A stretch of 64,000 nt of DNA from Marinifilum flexuosum (GCF_003610555.1 NZ_RAPQ01000011.1:248001-312000), one strand, 5' to 3'; counted from the first letter of the stretch, positions 8,156-17,219 are shown. Program-made: numbers and translations. The notes: generated from the letters alone by a model not told the origin.

Positions 8156-9304
8156 TTAATTTCTATTTTTACCAAGAATATTTTTTAATTCAGTTAAGCT
8201 CTTCTCCAACTGAACTTTACAATCATCGTTAGTTTCATTAGCGAATGCTACTTCCAGATCAGCCAATGCATCTGTTCTTTCCAATTTTACCAATGCAATT
8301 GAAGCTTTGCTTCTTACATCAGCATCTTTATCACGTAACAAACCAGGAATCCATTTCTTAGAAGACCAACAAGCCAATTCGATTACTTTATCAATTGCTT
8401 CCAATTTTTCTTCTTTCGATCCTGAAAGGTTTTTGTAATATTTTGATTGAAGGTCCTGAATGTCTTTTGTATAAATGATTTCATTCTTGAAGAAGTCAGG
8501 TCGCATTACAGATTTAGGGTATTTCACCATTTCATTATTTGTAGCCCAGCGAACAATACGAGGAAGCATCCAACGCATTCCAGGAGTACATTCTGGATGG
8601 CCAACAAATGAAGCCACTTTACCTTTTCCTACCGTGTTGGCTACAATAAATGGTCTGTTATTAGTCATGTTTGCAGGTGTTCCTTCAACAGTGTGAACAT
8701 CAGACAACATGGTTCCCAATGATCCTTCTTCAATTTCATCTTCCGCAGAAACCAAAACTGGTCCTTCATAATACTGACAGAATGAAATTTCACGATCTTT
8801 TAATTCAGGAAAGATTTTTTCTCCTTCTTCAGTTAAAGAGAATTTAGCCAAACCATGTCCACGATGATCATGCTCAATATCAATAGCCTTATAACCAGTA
8901 AGGTTTAAGCTTGGATAGTTAGGTGTATTGGTCATGATATATGCTCCGGCACAAATACCAACTACAGCTACACCTTTATCTTTTACCAAAGAAACAACTC
9001 TTTCGATACCTGACTCTCCAAGACTCATGGTTTCACTTCGTCCACTTCCGCCAGGGAATACAATTGCATCAAAATCAAGAATTTCATCAGATACAATTTG
9101 ACTTGCACGAATTACTTCACAATCAATTTTTGGATCAATTTTTAAAGCTTCAACAGCATCAGCAATACACCATGGGCTATCACCATTTTTGTCGAATACT
9201 CCGACTTTAATTCTTTGTTCAGCTTTGGTTTCTACTCGTTTACACGAATAGTTTACGCATATTAGTGTAAATAACAATACACCAATTGTAAGAAATTTGT
9301 TCAT
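8156..9304 (-). CDS. GATase-like (BPL_N domain) lipoprotein with HEAT-like C-terminus, 382 aa
   Basis: The N-terminus has a lipoprotein signal ending VNYSC (Cys ~20). Residues ~33-260 resemble the class-I glutamine-amidotransferase/biotin-ligase N-terminal fold: VGVFDKNGDSPWCIADAV, the strand-turn DAIVFPGGSGRSE, and a nucleophile elbow VVGICAGAYIMT with a Cys in the right place; a conserved-looking SFVGHPECTPG follows near 245. The last ~90 residues look like two HEAT-type helical repeats (LLRDKDADVRSKASIALVKL). It is packed into the cob operon (3 bp to cobT, 10 bp to cobU), so a role in cobamide salvage or precursor handling at the membrane is inferred, but the substrate is unknown. Confidence 0.75.
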   Translation of the reverse strand: MNKFLTIGVLLFTLICVNYSCKRVETKAEQRIKVGVFDKNGDSPWCIADAVEALKIDPKIDCEVIRASQIVSDEILDFDAIVFPGGSGRSETMSLGESGIERVVSLVKDKGVAVVGICAGAYIMTNTPNYPSLNLTGYKAIDIEHDHRGHGLAKFSLTEEGEKIFPELKDREISFCQYYEGPVLVSAEDEIEEGSLGTMLSDVHTVEGTPANMTNNRPFIVANTVGKGKVASFVGHPECTPGMRWMLPRIVRWATNNEMVKYPKSVMRPDFFKNEIIYTKDIQDLQSKYYKNLSGSKEEKLEAIDKVIELACWSSKKWIPGLLRDKDADVRSKASIALVKLERTDALADLEVAFANETNDDCKVQLEKSLTELKNILGKNRN

Positions 9305-9314
9305 GTTAGATTAG

Positions 9315-9839
9315 TTAGTGGTTTATATTAAGTGTGTTTTTTATTTCAAGAGGAATACCCGATATTACCATGCTAACAATATCAGCCTTAGCTGCAATAT
9401 ATTGGTTAATTGTTCCCTGGATGTCATTAAAGCGCATTGCCATATCATTGCCCGGATGACCACCCAGGCCTAATTCATTTGTTACAATAATCCAATCACA
9501 ATCTTGTGCGAATATTTTATCCAGCTCTTCTTTGGCTTGAGCTATTGTTTTATCATCATCATCTCCATTATCGAAGAAAAAATTATTGAGCCATAGGGTT
9601 ATACAGTCTAGTAAAATAACTCTGTTATTTACATCATGCTGACTTAAGAACTTTTCTTCTTCGATGTTGGTCCATTGAGCTCCCCTGCGAGCTTTGTGTG
9701 CTTCAATTCTTTTTCTATGATTATCATCCCAAATCCGTGAAGTGGCCATATATACAGGATTTGAAGTTTTACTTAAGATCAATTTTTCTGCAAATTCGCT
9801 TTTTCCAGATCTTTGTCCTCCCGTAATTAAATGAATCAT
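9315..9839 (-). CDS. cobU: Adenosylcobinamide kinase / adenosylcobinamide-phosphate guanylyltransferase CobU, 174 aa
   Basis: Phosphorylates adenosylcobinamide and then adds GMP to give AdoCbi-GDP, the substrate of CobS. P-loop GGQRSGKSEFAE at residues 7-18, a central EAHKARRGAQW motif near 50 (guanylylation His region) and VTNELGLGGHPGNDMAMRF near 130. The length is normal. It is 87 bp from cbiB upstream and 10 bp from the lipoprotein gene downstream, so it belongs to the same transcription direction and pathway. Confidence 0.95.
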   Translation of the reverse strand: MIHLITGGQRSGKSEFAEKLILSKTSNPVYMATSRIWDDNHRKRIEAHKARRGAQWTNIEEEKFLSQHDVNNRVILLDCITLWLNNFFFDNGDDDDKTIAQAKEELDKIFAQDCDWIIVTNELGLGGHPGNDMAMRFNDIQGTINQYIAAKADIVSMVISGIPLEIKNTLNINH

Positions 9840-9925
9840 AGCTAAATGTAAATATTATAATAAGAATTATTTGTTATGGTGAATTTACGAATTTATAATT
9901 CCGACAAGAATATTTTTTTCCTTTT

Positions 9926-10873
9926 TTAAAACAGGCTATTCCATGGTAAGTAACAGGCTATAATAATTAGAATACCCACAAAACAAACAGCATGGTTAAT
10001 GTATTTGATTTTATTGATTTCCTCATTTCTCAAAGGTCGATCATTCTCACCTATATAAGGCTTATTAACACTAACTCCTCCATAATCATGAGGACCTCCA
10101 AATCGACAATTTAAAATTCCTGCCAATGCTGATTCAGGATATCCTGCATTAGGACTTGTGTGTGCTTTTCCATATTTAAATATGAATTTTAAGCCACGAT
10201 AACTTAGTGTAACAAAAATCATTAATAAAGCAGTGATTCTTGCTGGTATAAAATTAACAACATCGTCCAAACGTGCTGCGAACCTACCAAATAATATGTA
10301 CTTGTCATTTTTGTAACCAATCATGGAATCCATGGTGTTAATCATTTTATAGCACATCATGCCAGGAACTCCACCTATAGCATAATAAAATAGAGGAGCT
10401 ATAACACCATCCGATAAGTTCTCTGATAAAGTTTCAAATACGGCCAATCGAATCTCTTGCTCAGACAGTTGAGAAGTATCACGTCCAACAATCCATGATA
10501 GTCTTTTACGTCCTGCTTCTAATCCTAAGCTATTTAGATGACGAAACACTTCAATTCCTTCCTGCAAGAGGCTTTTGTTGGCCAATCCATAAAATACAAA
10601 TACCGACGTAAAAATAAGATACGCGTAATCATTGATCTGTAATATTAAATATGAGCACAAGTAAAAAATAGCAAATACTGATGATGCAAGGAACAAACAC
10701 ATGATTGCACCTTTAATGAATCGATTCTTTCCTTTGTTCAACCATTTTGTCAGTATTGAAATTGAATTTCCAAAACCAACTATAGGGTGAGGTAACTTTC
10801 TGGGATCTCCAAAAATTAGATCCAAAACATATCCAATAAGAAGGGGTATTATAATGTATTTAATTTGCTCCAT
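9926..10873 (-). CDS. cbiB: Adenosylcobinamide-phosphate synthase CbiB, 315 aa
   Basis: Attaches (R)-1-amino-2-propanol(-phosphate) to adenosylcobyric acid. A membrane protein with hydrophobic segments at about 5-25, 55-80, 85-100, 200-225 and 290-312. Family signatures: DLIFGDPRKLPHPIVGFG at residues 18-35, LSENLSDGVIAPLFYYAIGG, KMINTMDSMIGY, RFAARLDDVVNFIPARIT and a late NAGYPESALAGIL. Its 5' end overlaps the 3' end of cobD by 25 bp, so the two are translationally coupled. Confidence 0.95.
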   Translation of the reverse strand: MEQIKYIIIPLLIGYVLDLIFGDPRKLPHPIVGFGNSISILTKWLNKGKNRFIKGAIMCLFLASSVFAIFYLCSYLILQINDYAYLIFTSVFVFYGLANKSLLQEGIEVFRHLNSLGLEAGRKRLSWIVGRDTSQLSEQEIRLAVFETLSENLSDGVIAPLFYYAIGGVPGMMCYKMINTMDSMIGYKNDKYILFGRFAARLDDVVNFIPARITALLMIFVTLSYRGLKFIFKYGKAHTSPNAGYPESALAGILNCRFGGPHDYGGVSVNKPYIGENDRPLRNEEINKIKYINHAVCFVGILIIIACYLPWNSLF

Positions 10874-11880
10874 TTTTGTAATGCATCAATTAGCAACTGA
10901 TTTTTTTCCTGGTTTAATGTTGCCACGCGAATATAAGAAGAATTTAGGCCACGAAAATTTTTAGCATCTCGAATCAAGATGCCAAATTCAGAAATTAGAT
11001 AGTTTTTTAACTCTGTAGAGTCACCTTTTTCTAGTTCGATTAAAAAATAGGAAGTTTTTGTAGGCTGAATTTTAATTCCTGAAATTTTGGCCAATTTTTC
11101 GGTAAATTTTTCCGCGCTTGATTTACAATGCTTTACAGGAGGCAAAACATCTGCTTTGTGCTGAATTAGGTATTTCCCAGCCTCAATTGCTAGTGAATTT
11201 ACCGTCCAGGGAGCCTTGTAGAATTCAATTTTCTGTACCAATGCCTTGTCTGCGATCAAATATCCCAATCTCAGGCCGGGAATTGCGAAATTTTTAGTGA
11301 GAGATTTTACGATGATAAGATTTTGATGCTTTTTGATCAAATCTATTGAAGATGAAATTGCATCGGTGAAATCTATATAGGCTTCATCAATTACAAAAAC
11401 AGAATTTGGATGATTCTGTAGCAAAATATCAAGATCTTTTTGTAATAAAATATCGCCAGTTGGATTATTAGGATTACAGATCCAAACGAGATCCGTATCG
11501 AAGTTGGAAAAAGAGGACAAGTCTTTCCAATTGATAAAGTCAAGCTTGTGTTTATTGATTCTACAGGCATCTTCGTATTCTGAAAATGTAGGAACAACAA
11601 TGGTAGAACTCGTATTACCATAGCATTGGGCGATAAGATAAAAGGCTTCTGTAGCACCGTTTACAGCCATCAACATATTGGTTTCAACATCAAGATCTTT
11701 TGCTAAAACATGGATAAAACTCTCTGCAGAAGCTTCAGGATAGGAGTCTATGGCATTCCAATTCTTTATCAGATGCCTTTTTAAAGCTTCGGAATACCCA
11801 CCGTACCAGACATTGGTGCTAAAATTGGCTTTAATGTCCTGTTTATATTTGTATCCATCATCTCCGTGTCCCTGTAACAT
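10849..11880 (-). CDS. cobD: Threonine-phosphate decarboxylase-like PLP enzyme CobD, 343 aa
   Basis: Supplies aminopropanol-phosphate for CbiB by decarboxylating L-threonine-phosphate. Class I/II aminotransferase fold: MLQGHGDDGY at the start (typical of CobD), VNGATEAFYLIA, WICNPNNPTGD, FVIDEAYIDF and the PLP lysine in IVKSLTKNFAIPGLRLGY near residue 210. I chose the ATG at 11878-11880; the longer reading from 11943 begins at TTG and adds 21 residues not expected in the family. A histidinol-phosphate aminotransferase is the alternative by homology, but the operon position and GHGDDG start favour CobD. First gene of the cob run. Confidence 0.88.
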   Translation of the reverse strand: MLQGHGDDGYKYKQDIKANFSTNVWYGGYSEALKRHLIKNWNAIDSYPEASAESFIHVLAKDLDVETNMLMAVNGATEAFYLIAQCYGNTSSTIVVPTFSEYEDACRINKHKLDFINWKDLSSFSNFDTDLVWICNPNNPTGDILLQKDLDILLQNHPNSVFVIDEAYIDFTDAISSSIDLIKKHQNLIIVKSLTKNFAIPGLRLGYLIADKALVQKIEFYKAPWTVNSLAIEAGKYLIQHKADVLPPVKHCKSSAEKFTEKLAKISGIKIQPTKTSYFLIELEKGDSTELKNYLISEFGILIRDAKNFRGLNSSYIRVATLNQEKNQLLIDALQKWSKLNTL

Positions 11881-11940
11881 GTTGTTATATAATATATAAA
11901 GGTTATAATTTATAAAGATATTACTTCTGGTAATTTCTTT

Positions 11941-11986
11941 CAAAAAAGAATGAGTTTACAAATGTAATTACAAGTGTAAACTCATC
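11941..11986 (-). terminator. Terminator of the pyrimidine genes
   Basis: Inverted repeat ATGAGTTTACA / TGTAAACTCAT around a GTAATTAC core. On the minus strand it is followed by TTCTTTTTTG, a terminator-type T-run, between pyrD and the cob run. The TTTACA/TGTAAA arms resemble motifs scattered in the gap at 14.2-15.2 kb, so an operator role is also possible. Confidence 0.6.
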
Positions 11987-12029
11987 ATATATTGATTAAA
12001 GAATTATTTCTTCAATAAATCAAGTTCAA

Positions 12030-12944
12030 TTACTGAATTTGCAATGCACCAATTAAATCATTGATATCTTGAACGTTGTGGCGTTTCATATAATCTTCTA
12101 AGCCCACAACTACCTTTTCAGTAACCTGTGGATCGATAAAATTCGCTGTTCCAATTTGAATTGCGGTAGCACCGGCCAAAATAAACTCAATGGCATCTTT
12201 GGCGTTCATTATGCCTCCTAATCCAACTATTGGAATGTTAACGGCATTAAATACTTGCCATACCATTCTAAGAGCAACTGGTTTTACTGCAGGACCTGAT
12301 AAACCTCCTGTAACGGTTGATAATAAAGGTTTTCTGGTTTCTGCATTGATTGCCATACCCAATAGGGTGTTGATTAATGATACTGAGTCGGCTCCTTCAG
12401 CTTCAACAGCCTTTGCTATTTCAGTAATATCCGTAACATTCGGCGATAGTTTTACCATTAAGTGCTTTTTATACACTTCGCGAACCGCTTTAACCACCGA
12501 AGCAGCAGATGCACAGCTGGTTCCGAATGCCATACCACCTTCCTTCACATTAGGACAAGAGATATTCAACTCAATGGCAGGAATGTGCTCCAGCTCGTTA
12601 ATCATAGCAGCTGTTTCTACATAATCTTCAATTACTGATCCTGAAACATTAACCAAGATGTTGGTATCGTAGTGTTTAATTCGTGGATATATTTCCTTGC
12701 AGAAGTTTTCAACTCCTTTATTTTGTAATCCTACTGCATTTAGCATTCCTGAAGGCGTTTCTGCCATTCTGGGATAAGGATTTCCTTCTCTATGGTGTCT
12801 GGTGGTACCTTTTACTATAATACCGCCTAAATTGCTTAAATCGATAAAATCTTCGAACTCTTCACCGAACCCAAAGGTTCCGGAAGCGGTCATTACCGGG
12901 TTTTTTAAGCTTAGATCTTTAAGTTTTACTCCTAAATTTACCAT
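12030..12944 (-). CDS. pyrD: Dihydroorotate dehydrogenase B, catalytic subunit PyrD, 304 aa
   Basis: Oxidises dihydroorotate to orotate with FMN; the class 1B enzyme passes electrons to Pyr[10 protein letters not shown] (~18-26), [32 protein letters not shown] (active-site Cys region, ~125-137), [10 protein letters not shown], a late [10 protein letters not shown], and FMN-phosphate loops [14 protein letters not shown] and [12 protein letters not shown] are all present. The start is set at ATG 12942-12944 ([15 protein letters not shown]), overlapping pyrK by 7 bp; the longer reading to 12989 lies inside pyrK. Confidence 0.96.
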   Translation of the reverse strand: MVNLGVKLKDLSLKNPVMTASGTFGFGEEFEDFIDLSNLGGIIVKGTTRHHREGNPYPRMAETPSGMLNAVGLQNKGVENFCKEIYPRIKHYDTNILVNVSGSVIEDYVETAAMINELEHIPAIELNISCPNVKEGGMAFGTSCASAASVVKAVREVYKKHLMVKLSPNVTDITEIAKAVEAEGADSVSLINTLLGMAINAETRKPLLSTVTGGLSGPAVKPVALRMVWQVFNAVNIPIVGLGGIMNAKDAIEFILAGATAIQIGTANFIDPQVTEKVVVGLEDYMKRHNVQDINDLIGALQIQ

Positions 12945-13702
12945 TTCAGATCGTTTATATTGAATACCGGTCCTTCGGTACAAGTACATTTATTACCTTC
13001 CGTTGTTTCAGTTACGCAGCATAAGCAAGCTCCAAAGCCACATGCCATAGTGTTTTCAAGCGACACCTCGCAAGGGATGTTCTTTTGTGCAGAATATGCC
13101 GCAACGGCCTTCATCATTGGCTCCGGACCGCATGTAAATACGTAATCAAACTTTTCTTTTTCCAATACAGAGTGTTGTGTTGGGTATCCTTTTTCACCAA
13201 AGGAACCATCCTCCGTAGTAACCAGGATGTTACCGTATTCTTTATAAGCATCAAGCTCTACGGCATCTTTCTCTGATCTAACACCAAGAAGTGTAGTTAC
13301 ATTATTACCTGCTTCTTTTAGGTGTTTTGCAAGGTATAGCAAGGGAGCCACACCACAACCGCCACCAACAAGTAATGTATTGGCATTATTTGGAATGGAA
13401 TATTGATTACCCAATGGATAAACAATGTTTAATGTATCACCTTCTTTTAGTTCACCCAATTTTTTGGTTCCATCACCAATTTTTTTGATGTATAAGCTAA
13501 TTGTATTGCGCTCATAATCTACAAAATGGATTGATAATGGTCTTCTAAGGAAGGTTGTGTTGGAATCTTTTACCAAAACGTTTACAAATTGTCCTGGATG
13601 TATTTCCGGAAGTGGCTCTAAAGCCTTTACATCCAGCACAAAATGCTCATCGTTCAGCTCTTTTCTTTGTAGTACCTCAAAGTCTTGTACTAATTTTTTC
13701 AT
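12938..13702 (-). CDS. pyrK: Dihydroorotate dehydrogenase B, electron-transfer subunit PyrK, 254 aa
   Basis: FAD and [2Fe-2S] protein linking PyrD to NAD+. FAD-binding [10 protein letters not shown] (~50-59), NAD-binding [14 protein letters not shown] (~108-121) and [10 protein letters not shown], then a C-terminal cysteine cluster [13 protein letters not shown]...CTCTEGPVF that holds the 2Fe-2S centre. Start taken at ATG 13700-13702 ([14 protein letters not shown]); the in-frame extension to 13810 would overlap the upstream regulator gene and encodes an unlikely N-terminus. Translationally coupled to pyrD. Confidence 0.95.
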   Translation of the reverse strand: MKKLVQDFEVLQRKELNDEHFVLDVKALEPLPEIHPGQFVNVLVKDSNTTFLRRPLSIHFVDYERNTISLYIKKIGDGTKKLGELKEGDTLNIVYPLGNQYSIPNNANTLLVGGGCGVAPLLYLAKHLKEAGNNVTTLLGVRSEKDAVELDAYKEYGNILVTTEDGSFGEKGYPTQHSVLEKEKFDYVFTCGPEPMMKAVAAYSAQKNIPCEVSLENTMACGFGACLCCVTETTEGNKCTCTEGPVFNINDLKW

Positions 13703-13763
13703 GGTGCCTAGCAATATTATATCTGTTAAGAATAAATCCAAGCAAAGATAATTCAAAAAATGC

Positions 13764-14201
13764 TTAAGATGGGTTGTATTCCCTAAAAGTTTTATCAGTA
13801 TAAAACACAACTACCTTTTCTATTTGTTTACCAGGAACGAATACGTTCATTTCTGAGAAGGATTCAGGCTGATTTACAGGCTTTGCAGGTGATTCCTTTT
13901 TTAATTTAGGTGGTTGAGGAGTAGTATTAGGTGTATCTTCTTCCTTTTCAAACTGAATCATCTCATTCTCGAAAAGTTTAGAAGTTTCTTGTGATGTATA
14001 CATTTCACCTTCTCCAAAAATAATCCAATCAATATTGACATGAGGGAAGGATCGTCTTATTTTTTGCACAAAATCGAGGCTAGGCTTGTTTCTACCTGAT
14101 AATATATGTGATATACTGGAGCGTTGCACGCCAATAGTATCGGCAAATTTTGAAGATGTTAAACCTTCACTGTTAATTAATTGAACGATTCTATCTTTCA
14201 T
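13764..14201 (-). CDS. XRE-family helix-turn-helix regulator, 145 aa
   Basis: Residues 1-60 form a Cro/CI-type HTH: MKDRIVQLINSEGLTSSKFA, then DTIGVQRSSISHILSGRNKP (recognition helix) and INWIIFGEGEM-like ending at about 60. Residues 60-110 are a low-complexity acidic/Pro-rich linker, and the C-terminal ~30 residues (VEKVVVFYTDKTFREYNPS type) form a short conserved tail seen in Bacteroidota homologues. Start chosen at ATG 14199-14201 because a good promoter ends at 14241, which puts the longer start (14270) upstream of the likely transcript. 61 bp before pyrK, so it may be cotranscribed with pyrKD. Target unknown. Confidence 0.88.
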   Translation of the reverse strand: MKDRIVQLINSEGLTSSKFADTIGVQRSSISHILSGRNKPSLDFVQKIRRSFPHVNIDWIIFGEGEMYTSQETSKLFENEMIQFEKEEDTPNTTPQPPKLKKESPAKPVNQPESFSEMNVFVPGKQIEKVVVFYTDKTFREYNPS

Positions 14202-14240
14202 AGGTTGATATTTTACAGATGTTAACTGTGTCTGTCGATA

Positions 14241-14271
14241 CAAAGGTAAAATAAAATTTACAAAAATCAAA
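14241..14271 (-). promoter_or_regulatory. Bacteroidota-type promoter for the XRE regulator
   Basis: On the minus strand, TTTG at 14268-14271 and TACCTTTG (TAnnTTTG) at 14241-14248 are separated by 19 bp, matching the known Bacteroidota primary-sigma consensus. Confidence 0.75.
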
Positions 14272-15204
14272 TTGAAAATTTAAATTGGTGTTACTTATGT
14301 GATTTATAAATGTGAATTGACATTTTAGACGGTTACAATTATCAATTACAATTGTAGATTACATTTCTAAACGCGCTAAGCTCCTAATTTCTCCATATAT
14401 AGACTTAAAAAGACTTTCCAGAATAAATAGAATTCATTAAGTAGCACCTAAACCAAAAGAGTATATAATACGCTAAATACAATTTATAACAACCTAAATG
14501 TCAGTAGTATAGTTCATTAGGTTTTGTTTACAAGTGTATTTATTAGAAATATAACAAGAATCAACACTATTTCGGTCTGTTTGATTAAAATACTATTCGA
14601 TTTTTAAGTCAATTAAAACTCGTAAATAGCTGAATAATAATATTATAACGACTGATATTTTACAATTATCACCCATATTGATACAATTTTATAGTGTTGT
14701 AAACCATACGATTAAAGTAATAATATAATACATCTCTATAAAATACTGGTTACTAGAATTAAATACTCTAGAATATTAACTATTATTAGATTTGTAACCT
14801 ATATTTAAATGATATAATACATTTGAAATGTGTATACAAAAAGCAATTGAGAATAAACAATCATCGAGACACGTAATCGCCCAATTGAGTTACAATTCTA
14901 AATTACATGTGTAAAAAGTTAATTTTCGAAGATGGGATTTGACTCCCATCTCAGTTTACAATATTAATTTAATGATGTAAACAAATAAAGTGAGAAAAAG
15001 ATGCTTTTGTTTACTTGAAAAGGATTGACAATTGTATTTTTTCAATCAAATGGCCTGATTGTTTACAAAAATTACAAGCTAATGAGCTTAAAAACGGTAA
15101 GAATTGCTGATAATATTCAGTAATTTAGGCAGATACAAGTATAAATAGCAAAATAATTATTGCTAAAATCTAGAAGAAAAATGATGTTTGCAAGATAAGA
15201 AAGC
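14272..15204. other. AT-rich intergenic region with repeated TTTACA/TGTAAA motifs
   Basis: No gene longer than a few dozen codons is believable here. The stretch is very AT-rich and contains many copies of TTACAATT, GTTTACA and TGTAAAC, some as palindromes: TACAATTGTA at about 14347-14356, and GTTTACAatat...gatGTAAAC at about 14952-14980. A hairpin GATGGGA tttgac TCCCATC sits at 14932-14951 without a clear T-run. It lies upstream of the XRE gene, so the motifs could be binding sites for that regulator, but AT bias alone could give part of the pattern. Confidence 0.4.
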
Positions 15205-15558
15205 CTATTTCGACTTTCTTATCTTTAGATATCCCATAAAAAGAATATAGATTGAGAATCCTACAATTAAGATTCTTAAAATAAGGTTTTCCGTTACACT
15301 CCCATTGGATGTTAAAATATCTCTTGATAATGCAGGAATCATAAATATTAAAAGCCCAAAAACCAAAACCAGCATTGCAATTGTAAATATCCGTCGGAGT
15401 TTGATTTGCTTTGGTGACAACTCCTTCTTTTTGGCCTGTTTTTTCTTTTTATGATGCTTTGATTTGCTTTGTGGTGTTTTCAATGCTTTTTTTAATCGAC
15501 TACCTACAAGAAAAGCAAATACGCATAGTCCTATTACGATATATAATTCTGTACTCAT
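15205..15558 (-). CDS. Small membrane protein of unknown function, 117 aa
   Basis: Three hydrophobic segments (residues ~4-20, ~57-77, ~92-108) separated by a very basic linker (about residues 23-55) rich in Lys with a KHHKKKKQAKKK run. Not recognised. Its start is directly adjacent to the stop of the metallopeptidase gene (no gap), which suggests cotranscription and translational coupling with it. Confidence 0.7.
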   Translation of the reverse strand: MSTELYIVIGLCVFAFLVGSRLKKALKTPQSKSKHHKKKKQAKKKELSPKQIKLRRIFTIAMLVLVFGLLIFMIPALSRDILTSNGSVTENLILRILIVGFSIYILFMGYLKIRKSK

Positions 15559-16281
15559 TTATATGATGTTTATAGAGTGTTTCTTTATTCTATTTTTCTT
15601 TTCTGTAAGATTGGGGCAATGACTTGCTAAAAGCTCCCAGAATTGGCTGGAATGGTTTTTAACGACTGTATGACACAATTCGTGAAGGATAACCATATCC
15701 GATAAATCTTCTGGCAAACGCATTAAATGCAAACTCAAATTTATTTTATTATCATGAGAGCAAGAGCCCCATCGGCTTTTGGTATTTTTGATTTGTACGG
15801 AATGGTACTTAAATCCATGTTGTTTCGCAAGAAATTCTATCCTCTTAGGCAAATAGTATTTTGCTTCGCGCCGAAGAGTTTCAATTATGGATTTTCTGAT
15901 AAACTCTTGTAAGCCTGTATTAATAATTTCCATTCCTTCGGGATAAATTACCTCAAGTATGCCATTATTAAGTTTCGAAGAATAAGACTTGGTAGTTACC
16001 TGAGTAATTCTCAGCTCGTGGTATTTGGTTTTAAATTTGGTATTCTGATCAAAAATGGTTTGCTGACTTTCCCTGGCATCTTTCTTCTGTTTAGCTTGAA
16101 TGATCCAGGCCTTGTTTTCTTCAGCAAACTTTATGGCTTCCTCGACGGAAATGCAATTGGGAACGTTTATCCAAATTCCTTTTGTTGGAGCCATGCGAAT
16201 TGATAACCGCCTGAAACGCTTATCGGTTCTTAGTGCAATTTCTCCAATGTCTTTAATATAGATGATTTTTTCTGTAGGCAT
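15559..16281 (-). CDS. YgjP-type zinc metallopeptidase (DUF45), 240 aa
   Basis: Residues ~190-235 hold the metal motif ILHELCHTVVKNHSSQFW (HExxH with a third His downstream), preceded by TKSRWGSCSHDNKINLSLHL, the signature of the DUF45/YgjP family. The N-terminal half is a beta-rich domain with RRLSIRMAPTKGIWINVP. Family members are often linked to restriction-modification or left as predicted metal-dependent hydrolases. No such genes are near. Substrate unknown. Confidence 0.9.
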   Translation of the reverse strand: MPTEKIIYIKDIGEIALRTDKRFRRLSIRMAPTKGIWINVPNCISVEEAIKFAEENKAWIIQAKQKKDARESQQTIFDQNTKFKTKYHELRITQVTTKSYSSKLNNGILEVIYPEGMEIINTGLQEFIRKSIIETLRREAKYYLPKRIEFLAKQHGFKYHSVQIKNTKSRWGSCSHDNKINLSLHLMRLPEDLSDMVILHELCHTVVKNHSSQFWELLASHCPNLTEKKNRIKKHSINII

Positions 16282-16282
16282 A

Positions 16283-16310
16283 AAAAAAGCTTTGCAAAAT
16301 GCAAAGCTAT
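16283..16310 (-). terminator. Terminator between the small unknown gene and the metallopeptidase gene
   Basis: AGCTTTGC / GCAAAGCT inverted repeat followed on the minus strand by seven T. It ends the sigma-factor-side transcript and separates it from the metallopeptidase gene, which starts only 2 bp further on. Confidence 0.8.
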
Positions 16311-16331
16311 TAAAATATCTAATTTTGGAAA

Positions 16332-16619
16332 TTACTTTTCCTTAATTAAGGTGCTTAATCTGGTAAATGATTCATCTACATTCTTAATCAAGTCGTTAAA
16401 AATTGACTTGTAATATGCCTTTACCATTTTAGGATTATCTTTTCCATCAGGATGGTTAACTCTTGCAATTAAATTATTTCTTGCAATAATAGTATCCTTG
16501 ATGATATCCATTACCTGCTCCCTGTTTTCCGGGTGCAAATAATTGTAGTTATAACAATCTGAAATAACCTCAAAACAAAGATAATCAATGTCTTTTTTTA
16601 AGCGTCTTCTACTAGCCAT
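16332..16619 (-). CDS. Small conserved-looking protein of unknown function, 95 aa
   Basis: Start set at ATG 16617-16619 (MASRRRLKKDIDYLCFEVIS); the longer in-frame reading to 16724 has a non-ATG start. All-helical by eye, with YNYNYLHPENREQVMDII and a C-terminal FNDLIKNVDESFTRLSTLI. No family recognised. It follows the sigma-factor gene by 105 bp on the same strand and ends at a terminator, so it may belong to the same unit. Confidence 0.7.
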   Translation of the reverse strand: MASRRRLKKDIDYLCFEVISDCYNYNYLHPENREQVMDIIKDTIIARNNLIARVNHPDGKDNPKMVKAYYKSIFNDLIKNVDESFTRLSTLIKEK

Positions 16620-16724
16620 CTTAATAGTTTTTGATGAATAAATCGGGATTCTTCCCTCTGATCGGGAACAAAGGTAATAAACCCCGATTAATTTATCATT
16701 TAAAAATAGATAAAACTTGAGCAC

Positions 16725-17219
16725 TTAGGAGTAGTCAGCCAATTGTTCAGCTAAAATTTTTCGCCCCTGGAATATTCTACTTTTAATGGTGCCAATTGGC
16801 AAATTTGCATGTTCAGCAATTTCGCGGTATTTAAATCCCTCTAAAAACATTTTAAAAGGCGTGCGCAAGGATTCTTCCAATTTGTTCAGTTCCTTCATGA
16901 TATCCTTATAGTTTTGTATAGAATAAGGATTGTCAAAACTTACATTTACCTTTCCTATATTGTTGTTTGTTTCATGAGCCATCCACTCACGTTGCTTTAA
17001 CTTCTTTCTATATGCATTTATGAACAAGTTCTTCATAATTGTATAAAGCCAAGCTTTAAGATTGTTATGGCTAAATTTTGCTTTGTATATGAAAGCCTTC
17101 AAAACGGTTTCCTGGCATAAATCCAATGCATCTTCTCTATTGTTGGTTAATCGGTAAGCATAAATTCTAAGTTGCTCTTCTAAATTAACGATCGTATTAT
17201 TAAATTCTATTGTTGTCAT
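16725..17219 (-). CDS. ECF-type RNA polymerase sigma factor, 164 aa
   Basis: Sigma-70 region 2 at about residues 10-75 (LRIYAYRLTNNREDALDLCQ, then ETVLKAFIY, and LKAWLYTIMKNLFINAYRK) and region 4 at ~110-160 (TPFKMFLEGFKYREIAEHAN, then LPIGTIKSRIFQGRKILAE). Start at ATG 17217-17219; an alternative to 17270 begins without ATG. It lies 185 bp downstream of the CarH-like regulator on the same strand, an arrangement known from light-responsive B12 regulators paired with ECF sigma factors. No anti-sigma gene is adjacent. Confidence 0.92.
   Translation of the reverse strand: MTTIEFNNTIVNLEEQLRIYAYRLTNNREDALDLCQETVLKAFIYKAKFSHNNLKAWLYTIMKNLFINAYRKKLKQREWMAHETNNNIGKVNVSFDNPYSIQNYKDIMKELNKLEESLRTPFKMFLEGFKYREIAEHANLPIGTIKSRIFQGRKILAEQLADYS

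Noticed and set aside
11881-12029. Cobalamin riboswitch upstream of the cob run
   Set aside because: The gap is short and holds only a terminator palindrome; none of the conserved B12-box sequence is visible.
14930-14952. Hairpin with a T-arm-like GGGATTTGA sequence, possible tRNA fragment
   Set aside because: The loop has the wrong length and no acceptor or anticodon arm can be found around it.
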